Below are positions 57,071 through 64,000 of a DNA stretch of 64,000 nucleotides, one piece after another. The number at the start of each line of letters is the position of its first letter. Positions within the stretch are counted from its first letter, which is position 1. The notes below the pieces were generated by a model, which was not told where the DNA came from, searched no databases, and saw only the letters and a program-made list of their open reading frames with translations. This stretch comes from Erysipelotrichaceae bacterium (GTDB lineage: Bacteria; Bacillota_I; Bacilli_A; Erysipelotrichales; Erysipelotrichaceae), in assembly GCA_017419165.1 (NCBI GenBank), contig JAFOLW010000071.1, forward strand, positions 30,062 to 94,061, read 5' to 3'. Position numbers and translations under genes: made by a program.

Positions 57071-57628
57071 ATGATCAACTGTACAGAAATCAAACCGGGT
57101 CAGTGTTTTACATGGGAAAATGAATTATACCAGTGCATCGATATTCAGCTCAACAAGACGGCGATGGCCAAGATGAAGGTCAAGGTCAAAGTCAAACTGC
57201 CGAAATCCGGCGTCATCAAGGAACTGTCTCTGATCGGATCCGATCAGGTCGGTGAAGCTTCGATCGACAGAAGGCCGATGCAGTTCTTATATGATTCCGG
57301 CGATATGGAAGTCTTTATGGATATGGAGACTTACGAACAGATCGAGATCCCGAAAGACAGACTGGAATGGGAAAGCAAGTTCCTGGTCCCGAATCTCGAT
57401 GTCAACATCTCTTTCTATGAGGGAGAAGTGCTCGGCGTCATCCTGCCGGATAAAGTCGATCTTGAACTGGTGGAATGCGAAGCCGCCGTCAAAGGCAACA
57501 CTGCGACAAGTGCTCTGAAGAATGCCGTCACCGAGACCGGTCTTCAGGTCAAGGTTCCTTTGTTCATCGAAAACGGAGAAAGGATCACGGTATCGACATC
57601 CGACGGAAAGTATTCCGGACGGGCTTGA
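57071..57628 (+). CDS. efp: Elongation factor P with Met at the modification position
   Basis: EF-P relieves ribosome stalling at polyproline. The 185-residue product has the three EF-P domains and ends with the family wording 'LETGLQV'-like 'VTETGLQVKVPLF' and 'STSDGKYSGRA'. In an ungapped alignment with Bacillus EF-P (recalled), Asp24, Gln26, Lys29, Lys40 and Gly47 coincide, but the tip loop PGKG (30-33) reads TAMA, so Lys32 is Met. It is flanked by Lys29 and Lys34. Position after comG is as in Bacillus. Confidence 0.93.
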   Translation: MINCTEIKPGQCFTWENELYQCIDIQLNKTAMAKMKVKVKVKLPKSGVIKELSLIGSDQVGEASIDRRPMQFLYDSGDMEVFMDMETYEQIEIPKDRLEWESKFLVPNLDVNISFYEGEVLGVILPDKVDLELVECEAAVKGNTATSALKNAVTETGLQVKVPLFIENGERITVSTSDGKYSGRA

Positions 57629-57655
57629 GCGGATCTTCAAAAACGATAAGAAAAG

Positions 57656-57682
57656 AAAATCGGGAGGATTCCCGATTTTTTT
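57656..57682. terminator. Bidirectional terminator between efp and trxB
   Basis: AAAATCGGGA/TCCCGATTTT around GGAT is followed by T on the plus strand and TTCTTTTCTT on the minus. trxB stops one base before the stem. Confidence 0.9.
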
Positions 57683-58595
57683 AATCTTTGAGATATTTGA
57701 TGATGCTGTTGGCGGCAATGGCACCGTCATTGCAGGCTGTGACGACCTGACGCAGGTCTTTGACGATGCAGTCTCCCGCACCGTAGATGCCTTTGATCGC
57801 CGTTGACATATCCGGACCGGCTTTGATGTAGCCTTTCTCATCAAGGATACTTTCATCGACGAAGTCCGTACAAGGATCGGCACCGATATAAGGGAAGATG
57901 CCCTTGCATGGAACGACCGTCTGTTCATCCGTCTCGACGTTCCTGATCTTCAGGCCGGCGATCCGGTCGTCTTCGATGACCAGTGCTTCCGGAACATGTT
58001 TGGTGATGATCTCGATCTTTTCGTTGGCTTTGACGCGGTCGATGACACTGGCATCCGCTCTGAAAACATCACGGCGGATGACGATGGTCACTTTCTTGGC
58101 CAGGGAAGCAAGATATAATGCTTCTTCAAGGGCGGAATTGCCGCCGCCGATGATCACGATCTCTTTGTTGCGGTAAAAGAACCCGTCACAGACGGCACAG
58201 TAGGAGATGCCTCTGCCGGTGAATTCGTCGGCATGTTCAAGAGCCAAAGCCCGTTCTTTGGTCCCGGTCGCGATGATCACGGCTCTTGCTTCGTAATCTT
58301 GTCCGTTTGCCAGGATGACCTTCTTGGTCTGCCCGTCTTCGATCTTTTTGACCTCGCCGGCGATCAGCTTCGCGCCGAATTTCTGACCGTGCTCGGTGAG
58401 CTGATTGGCCAGTTCGAGACCGGAGATGGATTTGATGCCCGGATAGTTTTCGATCTCATAGGTCTTGGACAGTTTTCCGCCGTTGACACCGGATTCGATG
58501 ATCAGAACGGAAAGGTTTGCCCTGGAAGCATAGATCGCCGCCGTCAGACCGGCAGGGCCTGCACCGACGATGATCACATCATATCGTTCACTCAT
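57681..58595 (-). CDS. trxB: Thioredoxin reductase
   Basis: This FAD/NADPH flavoprotein keeps thioredoxin reduced. The 304-residue product has the FAD motif 'VGAGPAGLTAAIYASRANL', the redox pair in 'CAVCDG', the NADPH motif 'IGGGNSALEEALYLA' with 'IRRDVFRA', and FAD motif 2 'GIYGAGD'. GAGGGAAG precedes the ATG. The HRRDxxR-type residues indicate NADPH rather than ferredoxin dependence. Confidence 0.96.
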   Translation of the reverse strand: MSERYDVIIVGAGPAGLTAAIYASRANLSVLIIESGVNGGKLSKTYEIENYPGIKSISGLELANQLTEHGQKFGAKLIAGEVKKIEDGQTKKVILANGQDYEARAVIIATGTKERALALEHADEFTGRGISYCAVCDGFFYRNKEIVIIGGGNSALEEALYLASLAKKVTIVIRRDVFRADASVIDRVKANEKIEIITKHVPEALVIEDDRIAGLKIRNVETDEQTVVPCKGIFPYIGADPCTDFVDESILDEKGYIKAGPDMSTAIKGIYGAGDCIVKDLRQVVTACNDGAIAANSIIKYLKD

Positions 58596-58620
58596 TATTC
58601 TTCCCTCGCTTTTTCATAGA

Positions 58621-58869
58621 TTATAGCACGTGATCGTTCATCTCTACATACCACTTGCCCCGGTCATAGTAGAGATGGCGAATGCGGTTGGGTTCAAACA
58701 CGCAGGTGTAGCGAAGTCCGGAGCCGCCGACTTTCAGCGATGCCCGCGGACAGATCTCTTTGACTTTTTTGATCGGGACTCTTTTTTCTTCGTCCCAGAT
58801 CAGAAACAGCGGTCTGATGTTTCCGCCTTTGTCATTGAGACATATGACGTCGACATACTTCCTGATCAT
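58621..58869 (-). CDS. 82-residue protein of unknown function downstream of dinB
   Basis: The ATG at 58869 follows AAGGAAGG, which overlaps the dinB stop; the gene starts 5 nt after dinB, so the two should be cotranscribed. The product is small, basic and mixed alpha/beta ('MIRKYVDVICLNDKGGNIRPLFLIWDE' in outline, 'RIRHLYYDRGKWYVEM'). It does not look like YolD, the usual small partner of Y-family polymerases. I do not recognise a family. Confidence 0.72.
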   Translation of the reverse strand: MIRKYVDVICLNDKGGNIRPLFLIWDEEKRVPIKKVKEICPRASLKVGGSGLRYTCVFEPNRIRHLYYDRGKWYVEMNDHVL

Positions 58870-58874
58870 AAATA

Positions 58875-60101
58875 TCACCTTCCTTGATATGATTTGTTTT
58901 TATTTTCGATCTTCGACAGTTCGGGATCTTCCAGGACCCGCAGCGAGAAGACCGCATCTCTACCGAAGCGGCGCCGTATCTCTTCGATCGCCGTCTCCTT
59001 GTTTTTCTGCTTCAGAGAATAACGTTCATCTTGAGAAAACAGAGAGACCTGACTTCCCGTTTTATGAGAAGAAAGGCCGGAGACAGCGACACCGACGGAT
59101 CGCAAGGGGAAAGAGAGACCGTGATCGTTTTCAAACAGTTCCCAAGCCCGGTCGCAGATCTCCTTGGCAAGATCGGAGTTCTCAGCCAGTTTGGTCTGCA
59201 TCGTCTGCACGTTCAGATCGGTGTCCCGCAAGATCAGGTGGACCGTATCAAAGTATAAGCCCTGTTCTTTCAAACGGTGACCGACGTTCTCGCTCAGCCG
59301 GATCAGGACGATCTTCATATCGTCCCTGTCCCGGATGTCTCTTGCACAGGTCGATGTACTGGAGATCGATCTGGCAGGATCACAAGGTTCATCGAATCTG
59401 GCGACCGGAGAATCATCCAAGCCGTTGGCATAGAGATACAGGCTGATCCCGAATTTTCCCAGAATGGAATGAAGGAAAGCAGCATCTTGTTTTGCGGCAT
59501 CGCCGATCGTAAGGATACCGTGCTGTTTCAGGATCCGGTCGTTCTTTTCGCCGACGCCGAGCAGTCCTTTGACCGGAAGACCGCTGATGTCGTCTGCAGA
59601 ATCGATCTTGAAGAAATCATCTTCTTTTGCGATGTCGGAGGCGAGCTTGGCATAGACTTTATTGAACGAGATGCCGATCGACAGCGTCAGTCCGATCTCT
59701 TCCCTGACGCGTTTCAGCAAGGAAAAGACGATGGACTGCCAGGAGCCGAAATAGGGGATGCTTTCGCTGATGTCGAGCCAGCATTCATCGATACCGAAGG
59801 GCTCGATGCGGTCCGTGTATTCGTAGTATAGTTCCCTGACTTTCATCGAAAGATACTCATAAGTCTCATAATCCGGTTCGCAGAGGATCAGTTCGGGGCA
59901 CTTTCTCAAAGCTTCGTTGATCGTTTCCGCGGTCCTGACTCCCCGCCTTTTGGCAGGAACGTTCTTGGCAAGGATGATGCCGTGGCGTTCTTTCCTGTCA
60001 CCGGAGACGGCCATCGGCACGTTCCGGTATTCCGGATGATAAAGCATCTCCGCCGATGCGAAAAAGCAATTGAGATCGCAATGCAGTATCGTTCGTTTCA
60101 T
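58875..60101 (-). CDS. dinB: Y-family DNA polymerase (DinB/UmuC type)
   Basis: This is a translesion polymerase. The 408-residue product has the palm motif 'HCDLNCFFASAE', 'AKRRGVRTAETI', the catalytic 'FGIDECWLDI' (SIDE motif as GIDE), a helix-hairpin-helix ('LPVKGLLGVGEKNDRIL') and a little-finger domain. I see no clear C-terminal beta-clamp peptide. The ATG lies 6 nt after a TATAAT that overlaps an ACTTGA-N7-TCAAGT box, which suggests repression by the divergent LexA-like protein. Confidence 0.93.
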   Translation of the reverse strand: MKRTILHCDLNCFFASAEMLYHPEYRNVPMAVSGDRKERHGIILAKNVPAKRRGVRTAETINEALRKCPELILCEPDYETYEYLSMKVRELYYEYTDRIEPFGIDECWLDISESIPYFGSWQSIVFSLLKRVREEIGLTLSIGISFNKVYAKLASDIAKEDDFFKIDSADDISGLPVKGLLGVGEKNDRILKQHGILTIGDAAKQDAAFLHSILGKFGISLYLYANGLDDSPVARFDEPCDPARSISSTSTCARDIRDRDDMKIVLIRLSENVGHRLKEQGLYFDTVHLILRDTDLNVQTMQTKLAENSDLAKEICDRAWELFENDHGLSFPLRSVGVAVSGLSSHKTGSQVSLFSQDERYSLKQKNKETAIEEIRRRFGRDAVFSLRVLEDPELSKIENKNKSYQGR

Positions 60102-60107
60102 ACTTTA

Positions 60108-60173
60108 ATTATACTTGAAAAAATATCAAGTACAAGAAAAAACTTGAATGAAAATCAAGTTTTATGTATCATA
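60108..60173. promoter_or_regulatory. Shared operator/promoter region of dinB and the S24 repressor
   Basis: Two identical-arm repeats ACTTGA-N7-TCAAGT lie at 60113-60131 and 60142-60160, 29 bp apart. The dinB TATAAT (60113-60108, minus) touches box 1. The repressor promoter TTGAAT-N17-TATCAT (plus) starts inside box 2. Binding at the two boxes should silence both directions. Confidence 0.8.
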
Positions 60174-60196
60174 AAAAATGAAGAAAAGGAGTCAAT

Positions 60197-60787
60197 ATGG
60201 AATTTAAAGATAACCTTCGCTATCTTCGCCGTACCAATCACATGTCACAGGATGAGCTTGCCGCCAGACTGGGCTATAAATCATTCACGACCGTGCAGAA
60301 ATGGGAAGACGGGACCGCGTTCCCGCGTGTTTCGACGCTGAAAAAGATCTCCGATATCTTCGAAGTGGATGTCGACCATCTTCTCAATCTGAATATCCGG
60401 ACCTCGCAAGTCGCCGTACCGATCGTCGGTGAAGTCAAAGCGGGATACGACATGTATGCCGATGAGAACATCTACGGATACGAGTATTGCAACAACAGCG
60501 AATACGGTCCGGGCGAATATTTCTATCTCAAGGTCAAGGGCGATTCGATGATCGACTTGAGGATCGGAGAAGGGGATATCGTCTATGTACGTAAACAGGA
60601 TTATCTCAATGACAAGGATATCGGCGTCTTCCTGCTGGACAACAACGAAGTCACGATCAAAAGAGCAAGCTTTTCGGAAGGCAGGCTGACACTGAAGGCG
60701 GCCAATCCGGCATATGAGGACCGCAGTTTCTCTTTCGATCAGGTCCGCATCTTGGGAAAGGTGCTGCACAATAAGGTCTTGTTCTGA
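60197..60787 (+). CDS. LexA/HdiR-like self-cleaving repressor (XRE HTH + S24 peptidase)
   Basis: The 196-residue product has an N-terminal XRE helix-turn-helix ('MSQDELAARLGYKSFTTVQKWE', given in part as MSQDELAARLGY) and a C-terminal S24 domain with Ala82-Gly83 as the candidate scissile bond, Ser117 in 'KGDSMID' and Lys155 in 'VTIKRA'. The spacing closely matches E. coli LexA. The HTH is of the phage-repressor type, as in Lactococcus HdiR. AAAGGAG precedes the ATG. It faces dinB across the duplicated operator. Confidence 0.93.
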   Translation: MEFKDNLRYLRRTNHMSQDELAARLGYKSFTTVQKWEDGTAFPRVSTLKKISDIFEVDVDHLLNLNIRTSQVAVPIVGEVKAGYDMYADENIYGYEYCNNSEYGPGEYFYLKVKGDSMIDLRIGEGDIVYVRKQDYLNDKDIGVFLLDNNEVTIKRASFSEGRLTLKAANPAYEDRSFSFDQVRILGKVLHNKVLF

Positions 60788-61020
60788 TGGGAAAAGATAC
60801 GTTCCGCTACATCGGGCTGTGCATGTTGATCTATCTGAGCATAGCCGCCGTGCAGATCTTTTTTCTCGATCCGGTCATCGATCTTGCCGTTCAGGGTTTC
60901 TTCCCGCACTTATATGTGCATATCGCTCTGCTGCTGATCTTCGATCCGATCCTGACCGCTTATCTGCTGAGCAAATTCAAATGGAATATCATTGAAGATA
61001 ATGGTGACGACTTCATGTAG
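60787..61020 (+). CDS. 77-residue two-segment membrane protein in the repressor operon
   Basis: It starts on the last base of the repressor stop codon and has two hydrophobic segments, about residues 8-28 and 42-62, with an acidic C-terminus ending 'EDNGDDFM'. I recognise no family. Being in the repressor transcript, it should rise when the repressor is cleaved. A damage-induced division inhibitor is one possibility, but nothing in the sequence shows it. Confidence 0.7.
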   Translation: MGKDTFRYIGLCMLIYLSIAAVQIFFLDPVIDLAVQGFFPHLYVHIALLLIFDPILTAYLLSKFKWNIIEDNGDDFM

Positions 61021-61035
61021 TCACCTTTATTTTTT
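61003..61035 (+). terminator. Terminator of the repressor operon
   Basis: GGTGAC/GTCACC closes an 11-nt loop and is followed by TTTATTTTTTT. The TAG stop overlaps the second arm. Confidence 0.72.
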
Positions 61036-61040
61036 AATGC

Positions 61041-61046
61041 TAAAAT
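61041..61046 (+). promoter_or_regulatory. -10 box of murG (leaderless geometry)
   Basis: TAAAAT is followed by 7 nt and ATG at 61054. There is no Shine-Dalgarno. Confidence 0.5.
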
Positions 61047-61053
61047 GATACAT

Positions 61054-62112
61054 ATGAATATTGCGATAGTCGCCGGCGGGACAGGAGGACACATCTATCC
61101 TGCCTTGAGCCTGGCAGAGGCATTGAGAGAAAAAGGCCACAGGATCACTTTCATCGGTTCCAACGACCGCATGGAGAAAGATGTCATCCCGGAAAGAGGC
61201 TTTGAATATATAGGCCTTGATGTATATACCACCAGAGGCGGTATCTTTCAGAAGATCAAGAGCCTTGTTTCGATCGGGAGAGCGTATTTTACCTGCAGGA
61301 AGCTGCTGAAAGGCTATGACATGGCGATCGGTTTCGGCAATTACATCTCCGTCCCGGTCATGGAAGCGGCGGCAAGTCTGCATCTGAAAACAGTCATTCA
61401 TGAACAGAACTCCTTCGTCGGAAGGGCCAACCGGCTGCTGGATGAGAAGGTGGATCTGATCATCGGCTGTTATGAAGAGAACCGGAAGCAATTCAGAAAC
61501 AAGAATCTGCTCATCCTGGGAAATCCCCAGTCTTCCAAGGCGTATGAAGTCAAAGAAGACAAGGAAGTCATCAGAGAACTCGGCCTGGATCCCGATAAAA
61601 AAACGGTCGTTATCTTCATGGGCTCGCTGGGGTCTTCCAGCGTCAATGAGAAACTTCTGGATTTCTTCCCTCTGTGTGACGGTTCCTACCAGATCATCTA
61701 TGCGACCGGACCGTCTCATTATAAGGAAATGACGGAGAAAGTGAAACAGAGCGATCATCTCAAGATCTTTGAGAGGATCGACGGGATCAACGTGATGAAA
61801 AATGCCTCATTGCTGGTATGCAGGGCAGGGGCAACGACTTTATCGGAGATCTGCGCCATCGGCATGCCGGCGGTCCTGATCCCTTCACCGTTCGTTCCGA
61901 ACAACCATCAGTATTACAACGGCAAAGCACTCGTCGACGCGGGTGCGGCAGTCATGATCGAAGAGAAAGATCTCAGCGGCAGAAAGCTCAAAGAGACCAT
62001 CGACAGTCTGATCAATGACGAAGAAAGGCTCAAGACGCTTTCCGAGAATGCTTCCGCGCTGGGCAATCCGAACGTTTTAACAGATATCGTAAAAGCAATA
62101 GAAGAACTATGA
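61054..62112 (+). CDS. murG: UDP-GlcNAc:undecaprenyl-PP-MurNAc-pentapeptide GlcNAc transferase
   Basis: MurG makes lipid II at the cytoplasmic face of the membrane. The 352-residue GT28 protein has the acceptor-site loops 'VAGGTGGHIYPALSLA' and 'GFGNYISVPVMEAA', 'IHEQNS', and the donor site 'LLVCRAGATTLSEICAIGMPAVLIPSP'. The start at 61054 is preferred to the ATG at 61045 because the family begins directly with this strand. murB and divIB follow. Confidence 0.96.
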   Translation: MNIAIVAGGTGGHIYPALSLAEALREKGHRITFIGSNDRMEKDVIPERGFEYIGLDVYTTRGGIFQKIKSLVSIGRAYFTCRKLLKGYDMAIGFGNYISVPVMEAAASLHLKTVIHEQNSFVGRANRLLDEKVDLIIGCYEENRKQFRNKNLLILGNPQSSKAYEVKEDKEVIRELGLDPDKKTVVIFMGSLGSSSVNEKLLDFFPLCDGSYQIIYATGPSHYKEMTEKVKQSDHLKIFERIDGINVMKNASLLVCRAGATTLSEICAIGMPAVLIPSPFVPNNHQYYNGKALVDAGAAVMIEEKDLSGRKLKETIDSLINDEERLKTLSENASALGNPNVLTDIVKAIEEL

Positions 62113-62996
62113 TCAAAGAATTCCTGCAGATGCATGGTGAATACCATGATGATAAAAGTTTCAAAGAATTAACGACATTGAAGATGGGCGGTCCGATCGC
62201 TCATTTCGTCATGCCGGAAAACAAAGAAGAACTCAAGGTGATCGTCAATTACCTGAAACACGAAAGGATCCCGTTCAAGGTGATCGGCAACGGCTCCAAT
62301 CTGATCTGCGGAGAAAGCAAGTTTCAGGGTGTCGTGATCTCTTTGAAGCGTCTTTCCTCCTACAGGATCGAAGGGGATGAAGTCTATGCGGAAGCCGGCG
62401 TAATGGCTCCGGTCCTTGCGGCTGCTTTGGCTAAAAAAGGCTACAGCTGTCTGGAATTCGCATCCGGTATCCCGGGCTGCATCGGCGGTCTGGTCTACAT
62501 GAATGCCGGTGCCTACAAGGGACAGATGTCGGATGTCGTGAGCGAAGTCGAAGTCCTTAAGGACGGCGAACTGATCTGGCTCAACAGTGATGAGCTGCAC
62601 TTTTCTTACCGCCGTTCCATCTTCCATGACCATCCGCGCTGGATCGTCGTTTCCGCTAAGCTGAAACTGACTAAGCGCCCGAAAGAAGAGCTGGAAGAAC
62701 TGATGGCGGACCGTCTCAGAAGAAGAAAAGAGACCCAGCCTCTCGACAAGCCTTCTGCGGGTTCCTGTTTCCGCAATCCGGAAGATACGTTTGCCTGGAA
62801 ACTGATCGATGCGATCGGCTACCGCGGCTACCATATCAATGATGTCTATGTTTCGCCGAAGCATTCCAATTTCATCGTCAATGAAGGAAACGGCACGGCG
62901 GAAGACTATCTGAACATCGTCTATGAGATCCAGGATAAAGTCAAGGAAAAATACGGCATCAAGCTCGTGATGGAAGTTGAGAAATTCAATTGCTAG
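62109..62996 (+). CDS. murB: UDP-N-acetylenolpyruvoylglucosamine reductase
   Basis: This flavoenzyme reduces enolpyruvyl-UDP-GlcNAc to UDP-MurNAc. The 295-residue product has the FAD motifs 'VIGNGSNLI' and 'ASGIPGCIGGLVYMNAGAY', the substrate loop 'FSYRRSIF', and 'PSAGSCFRNP', where Ser is the proton donor. It lacks the Tyr-loop insertion of type I MurB and is type II. ATGA overlap with murG. Confidence 0.96.
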   Translation: MIKEFLQMHGEYHDDKSFKELTTLKMGGPIAHFVMPENKEELKVIVNYLKHERIPFKVIGNGSNLICGESKFQGVVISLKRLSSYRIEGDEVYAEAGVMAPVLAAALAKKGYSCLEFASGIPGCIGGLVYMNAGAYKGQMSDVVSEVEVLKDGELIWLNSDELHFSYRRSIFHDHPRWIVVSAKLKLTKRPKEELEELMADRLRRRKETQPLDKPSAGSCFRNPEDTFAWKLIDAIGYRGYHINDVYVSPKHSNFIVNEGNGTAEDYLNIVYEIQDKVKEKYGIKLVMEVEKFNC

Positions 62997-63814
62997 ACGA
63001 TAAAGAGAAATTATTAAAGAAAAATCCTTTATTCACCATACGCAGGAATCAGAAACAGAGTTCGGCTTATGAAAAAGCCAGGAACATCTGTTTTGTGCTG
63101 TCGATCTTTCTGTGTCTTTTTCTGATTGCCGGGATCTACCTGCTCACACCGTTTTCCGACATTTACCGCATCACCGTGACCGGAAACCGTTATCTGACAA
63201 GAGAAGATGTCATCGGTCTCAGCGGTCTGAATGAAAGATCCAAATATCTGCTTTGCATCCCAATGCAGGTGGAAAACAAGATAAAAAAAGATCCTCTGAT
63301 CAAGAATGTCAAGGTGCGCCGCCTGGAAGGACGGCTCGTGCAGATCGAAGTGGAAGAGAAGAAGATTGTTGGCTATGCACCGGAGAACGGGCTTAATGTC
63401 CTGCTTCTTGAAGACGGTGAAAAAGCCGGCATCGGAAAAGACAGGATGTACCTGATCGCCTACGGTCCGTTCGTGGAAGGCTATGAAGGCGAAGATCAGG
63501 CCAGACTGATCAAACAGCTGGCAAAATGCGACGCCAGGATCATCGAACAGATCTCGGAGATCCACCGTTTCCCGCAGCTGAAATACCAGGATGTCGAGGT
63601 CATCATGCGGGACGGCAATTATGTCTTTACTTCCGTTTACGGCATGGAGATCCTGAATCATTATTTCGATATGGAATCCAGCTATGCTTCGGGAAAAGAC
63701 CACTGTTATTACTTCGAGGATATCTCAGGCAATGCGTATACCAGTGCCTGCCCGTGGGAAGAAGTGGTCGAAGTCCCGGCGGAAGAAGAGATACAGGAAA
63801 GTTCGGAAGAATAA
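62990..63814 (+). CDS. divIB: Cell division protein DivIB/FtsQ
   Basis: DivIB is a bitopic divisome protein acting with FtsL and DivIC. The 274-residue product starts at TTG within the murB stop, has a basic cytoplasmic tail, one membrane segment at about 30-51, and a POTRA domain ('IYRITVTGNRYLTREDVIGLSG' in part) followed by the FtsQ beta domain. The acidic tail ends 'EEEIQESSEE'. murG-murB-divIB is a standard dcw-cluster order. Confidence 0.92.
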   Translation: MLDDKEKLLKKNPLFTIRRNQKQSSAYEKARNICFVLSIFLCLFLIAGIYLLTPFSDIYRITVTGNRYLTREDVIGLSGLNERSKYLLCIPMQVENKIKKDPLIKNVKVRRLEGRLVQIEVEEKKIVGYAPENGLNVLLLEDGEKAGIGKDRMYLIAYGPFVEGYEGEDQARLIKQLAKCDARIIEQISEIHRFPQLKYQDVEVIMRDGNYVFTSVYGMEILNHYFDMESSYASGKDHCYYFEDISGNAYTSACPWEEVVEVPAEEEIQESSEE

Positions 63815-63828
63815 AAAGAAACAAAACA

Positions 63829-63857
63829 AAAGGAGATCGAACGATCTCCTTTATTTT
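63829..63857 (+). terminator. murG-murB-divIB terminator
   Basis: AAAGGAGAT/ATCTCCTTT around CGAACG is followed by ATTTT. On the minus strand it is followed by TGTTTTGTTTCTTTTT and may also end the tRNA transcript. Confidence 0.82.
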
Positions 63858-63860
63858 GCA

Positions 63861-63936
<76 letters not shown>

Positions 63937-63938
63937 AT

Positions 63939-64000
<62 letters not shown>

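Noticed and set aside
58621..58869. YolD-like partner of DinB
   Set aside because: Length and wording do not match YolD; only the position is similar.

Overview
This window is an ordinary, densely packed stretch of chromosome from a low-GC Gram-positive bacterium (Bacillota). The supporting markers are RNase J, dnaB-dnaI primosome genes, tandem CIRCE elements with hrcA-grpE-dnaK-dnaJ, DivIB, Prp with an N-terminally extended L27, an L21 leader, a comG operon, CsoR and a perfect CcpA cre box. My best guess is an Erysipelotrichia-like lineage, but no rRNA is present to test that. I see no insertion sequence, prophage, CRISPR array or origin.

Layout. 1-6.7 kb: end of a membrane protein, tRNA-Thr next to a Fem-like ligase gene, pnp, an Xaa-Pro peptidase, trmB and a TroA-like lipoprotein. 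6.7-13.6 kb: a replication/repair run polA-mutM-coaE-dnaB-dnaI-pfkA with overlapping starts. 13.6-18.3 kb: RNase J and def on the minus strand, diverging from ftsW-rsmD-coaD. 18.3-25.7 kb: the HrcA heat-shock regulon (hrcA, grpE, dnaK, dnaJ, clpB) with three CIRCE boxes. 25.7-35 kb: csp, a GH13 enzyme, an S66 peptidase, a threonine aldolase, a CRP-like regulator divergent from a NitT/TauT-type uptake system, a polysaccharide deacetylase and a WYL regulator. 35-38.7 kb: ispG and a copper module (csoR, copA fused to copZ). 38.7-46.9 kb: dnaE, a two-component system, trmN6, rplU-prp-rpmA and obgE. 46.9-52.6 kb: a cre-controlled Afu/Fbp-type importer and ruvAB. 52.7-57.6 kb: rpmG, an MBL hydrolase, comGA-GG and efp. 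57.7-61 kb: trxB, then a dinB / LexA-like repressor module. 61-64 kb: murG-murB-divIB and tRNA-Phe and tRNA-fMet.

The gene content is mostly housekeeping; the unusual features lie in gene expression. (1) At least ten genes start exactly 6 nt (one 7 nt) after a TATAAT-like -10 box and have no Shine-Dalgarno, the geometry of leaderless mRNAs. (2) About a dozen stop codons lie inside the intrinsic terminator hairpin that ends the same gene, which is expected if transcription outruns translation. (3) Several local regulators sit beside readable operators: HrcA/CIRCE, CsoR, a CRP-like protein, a WYL protein and an S24 repressor with a duplicated ACTTGA-N7-TCAAGT box shared with dinB. (4) copA reads in frame through an internal Shine-Dalgarno into a complete CopZ. 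(5) EF-P carries Met where the modified Lys normally lies.
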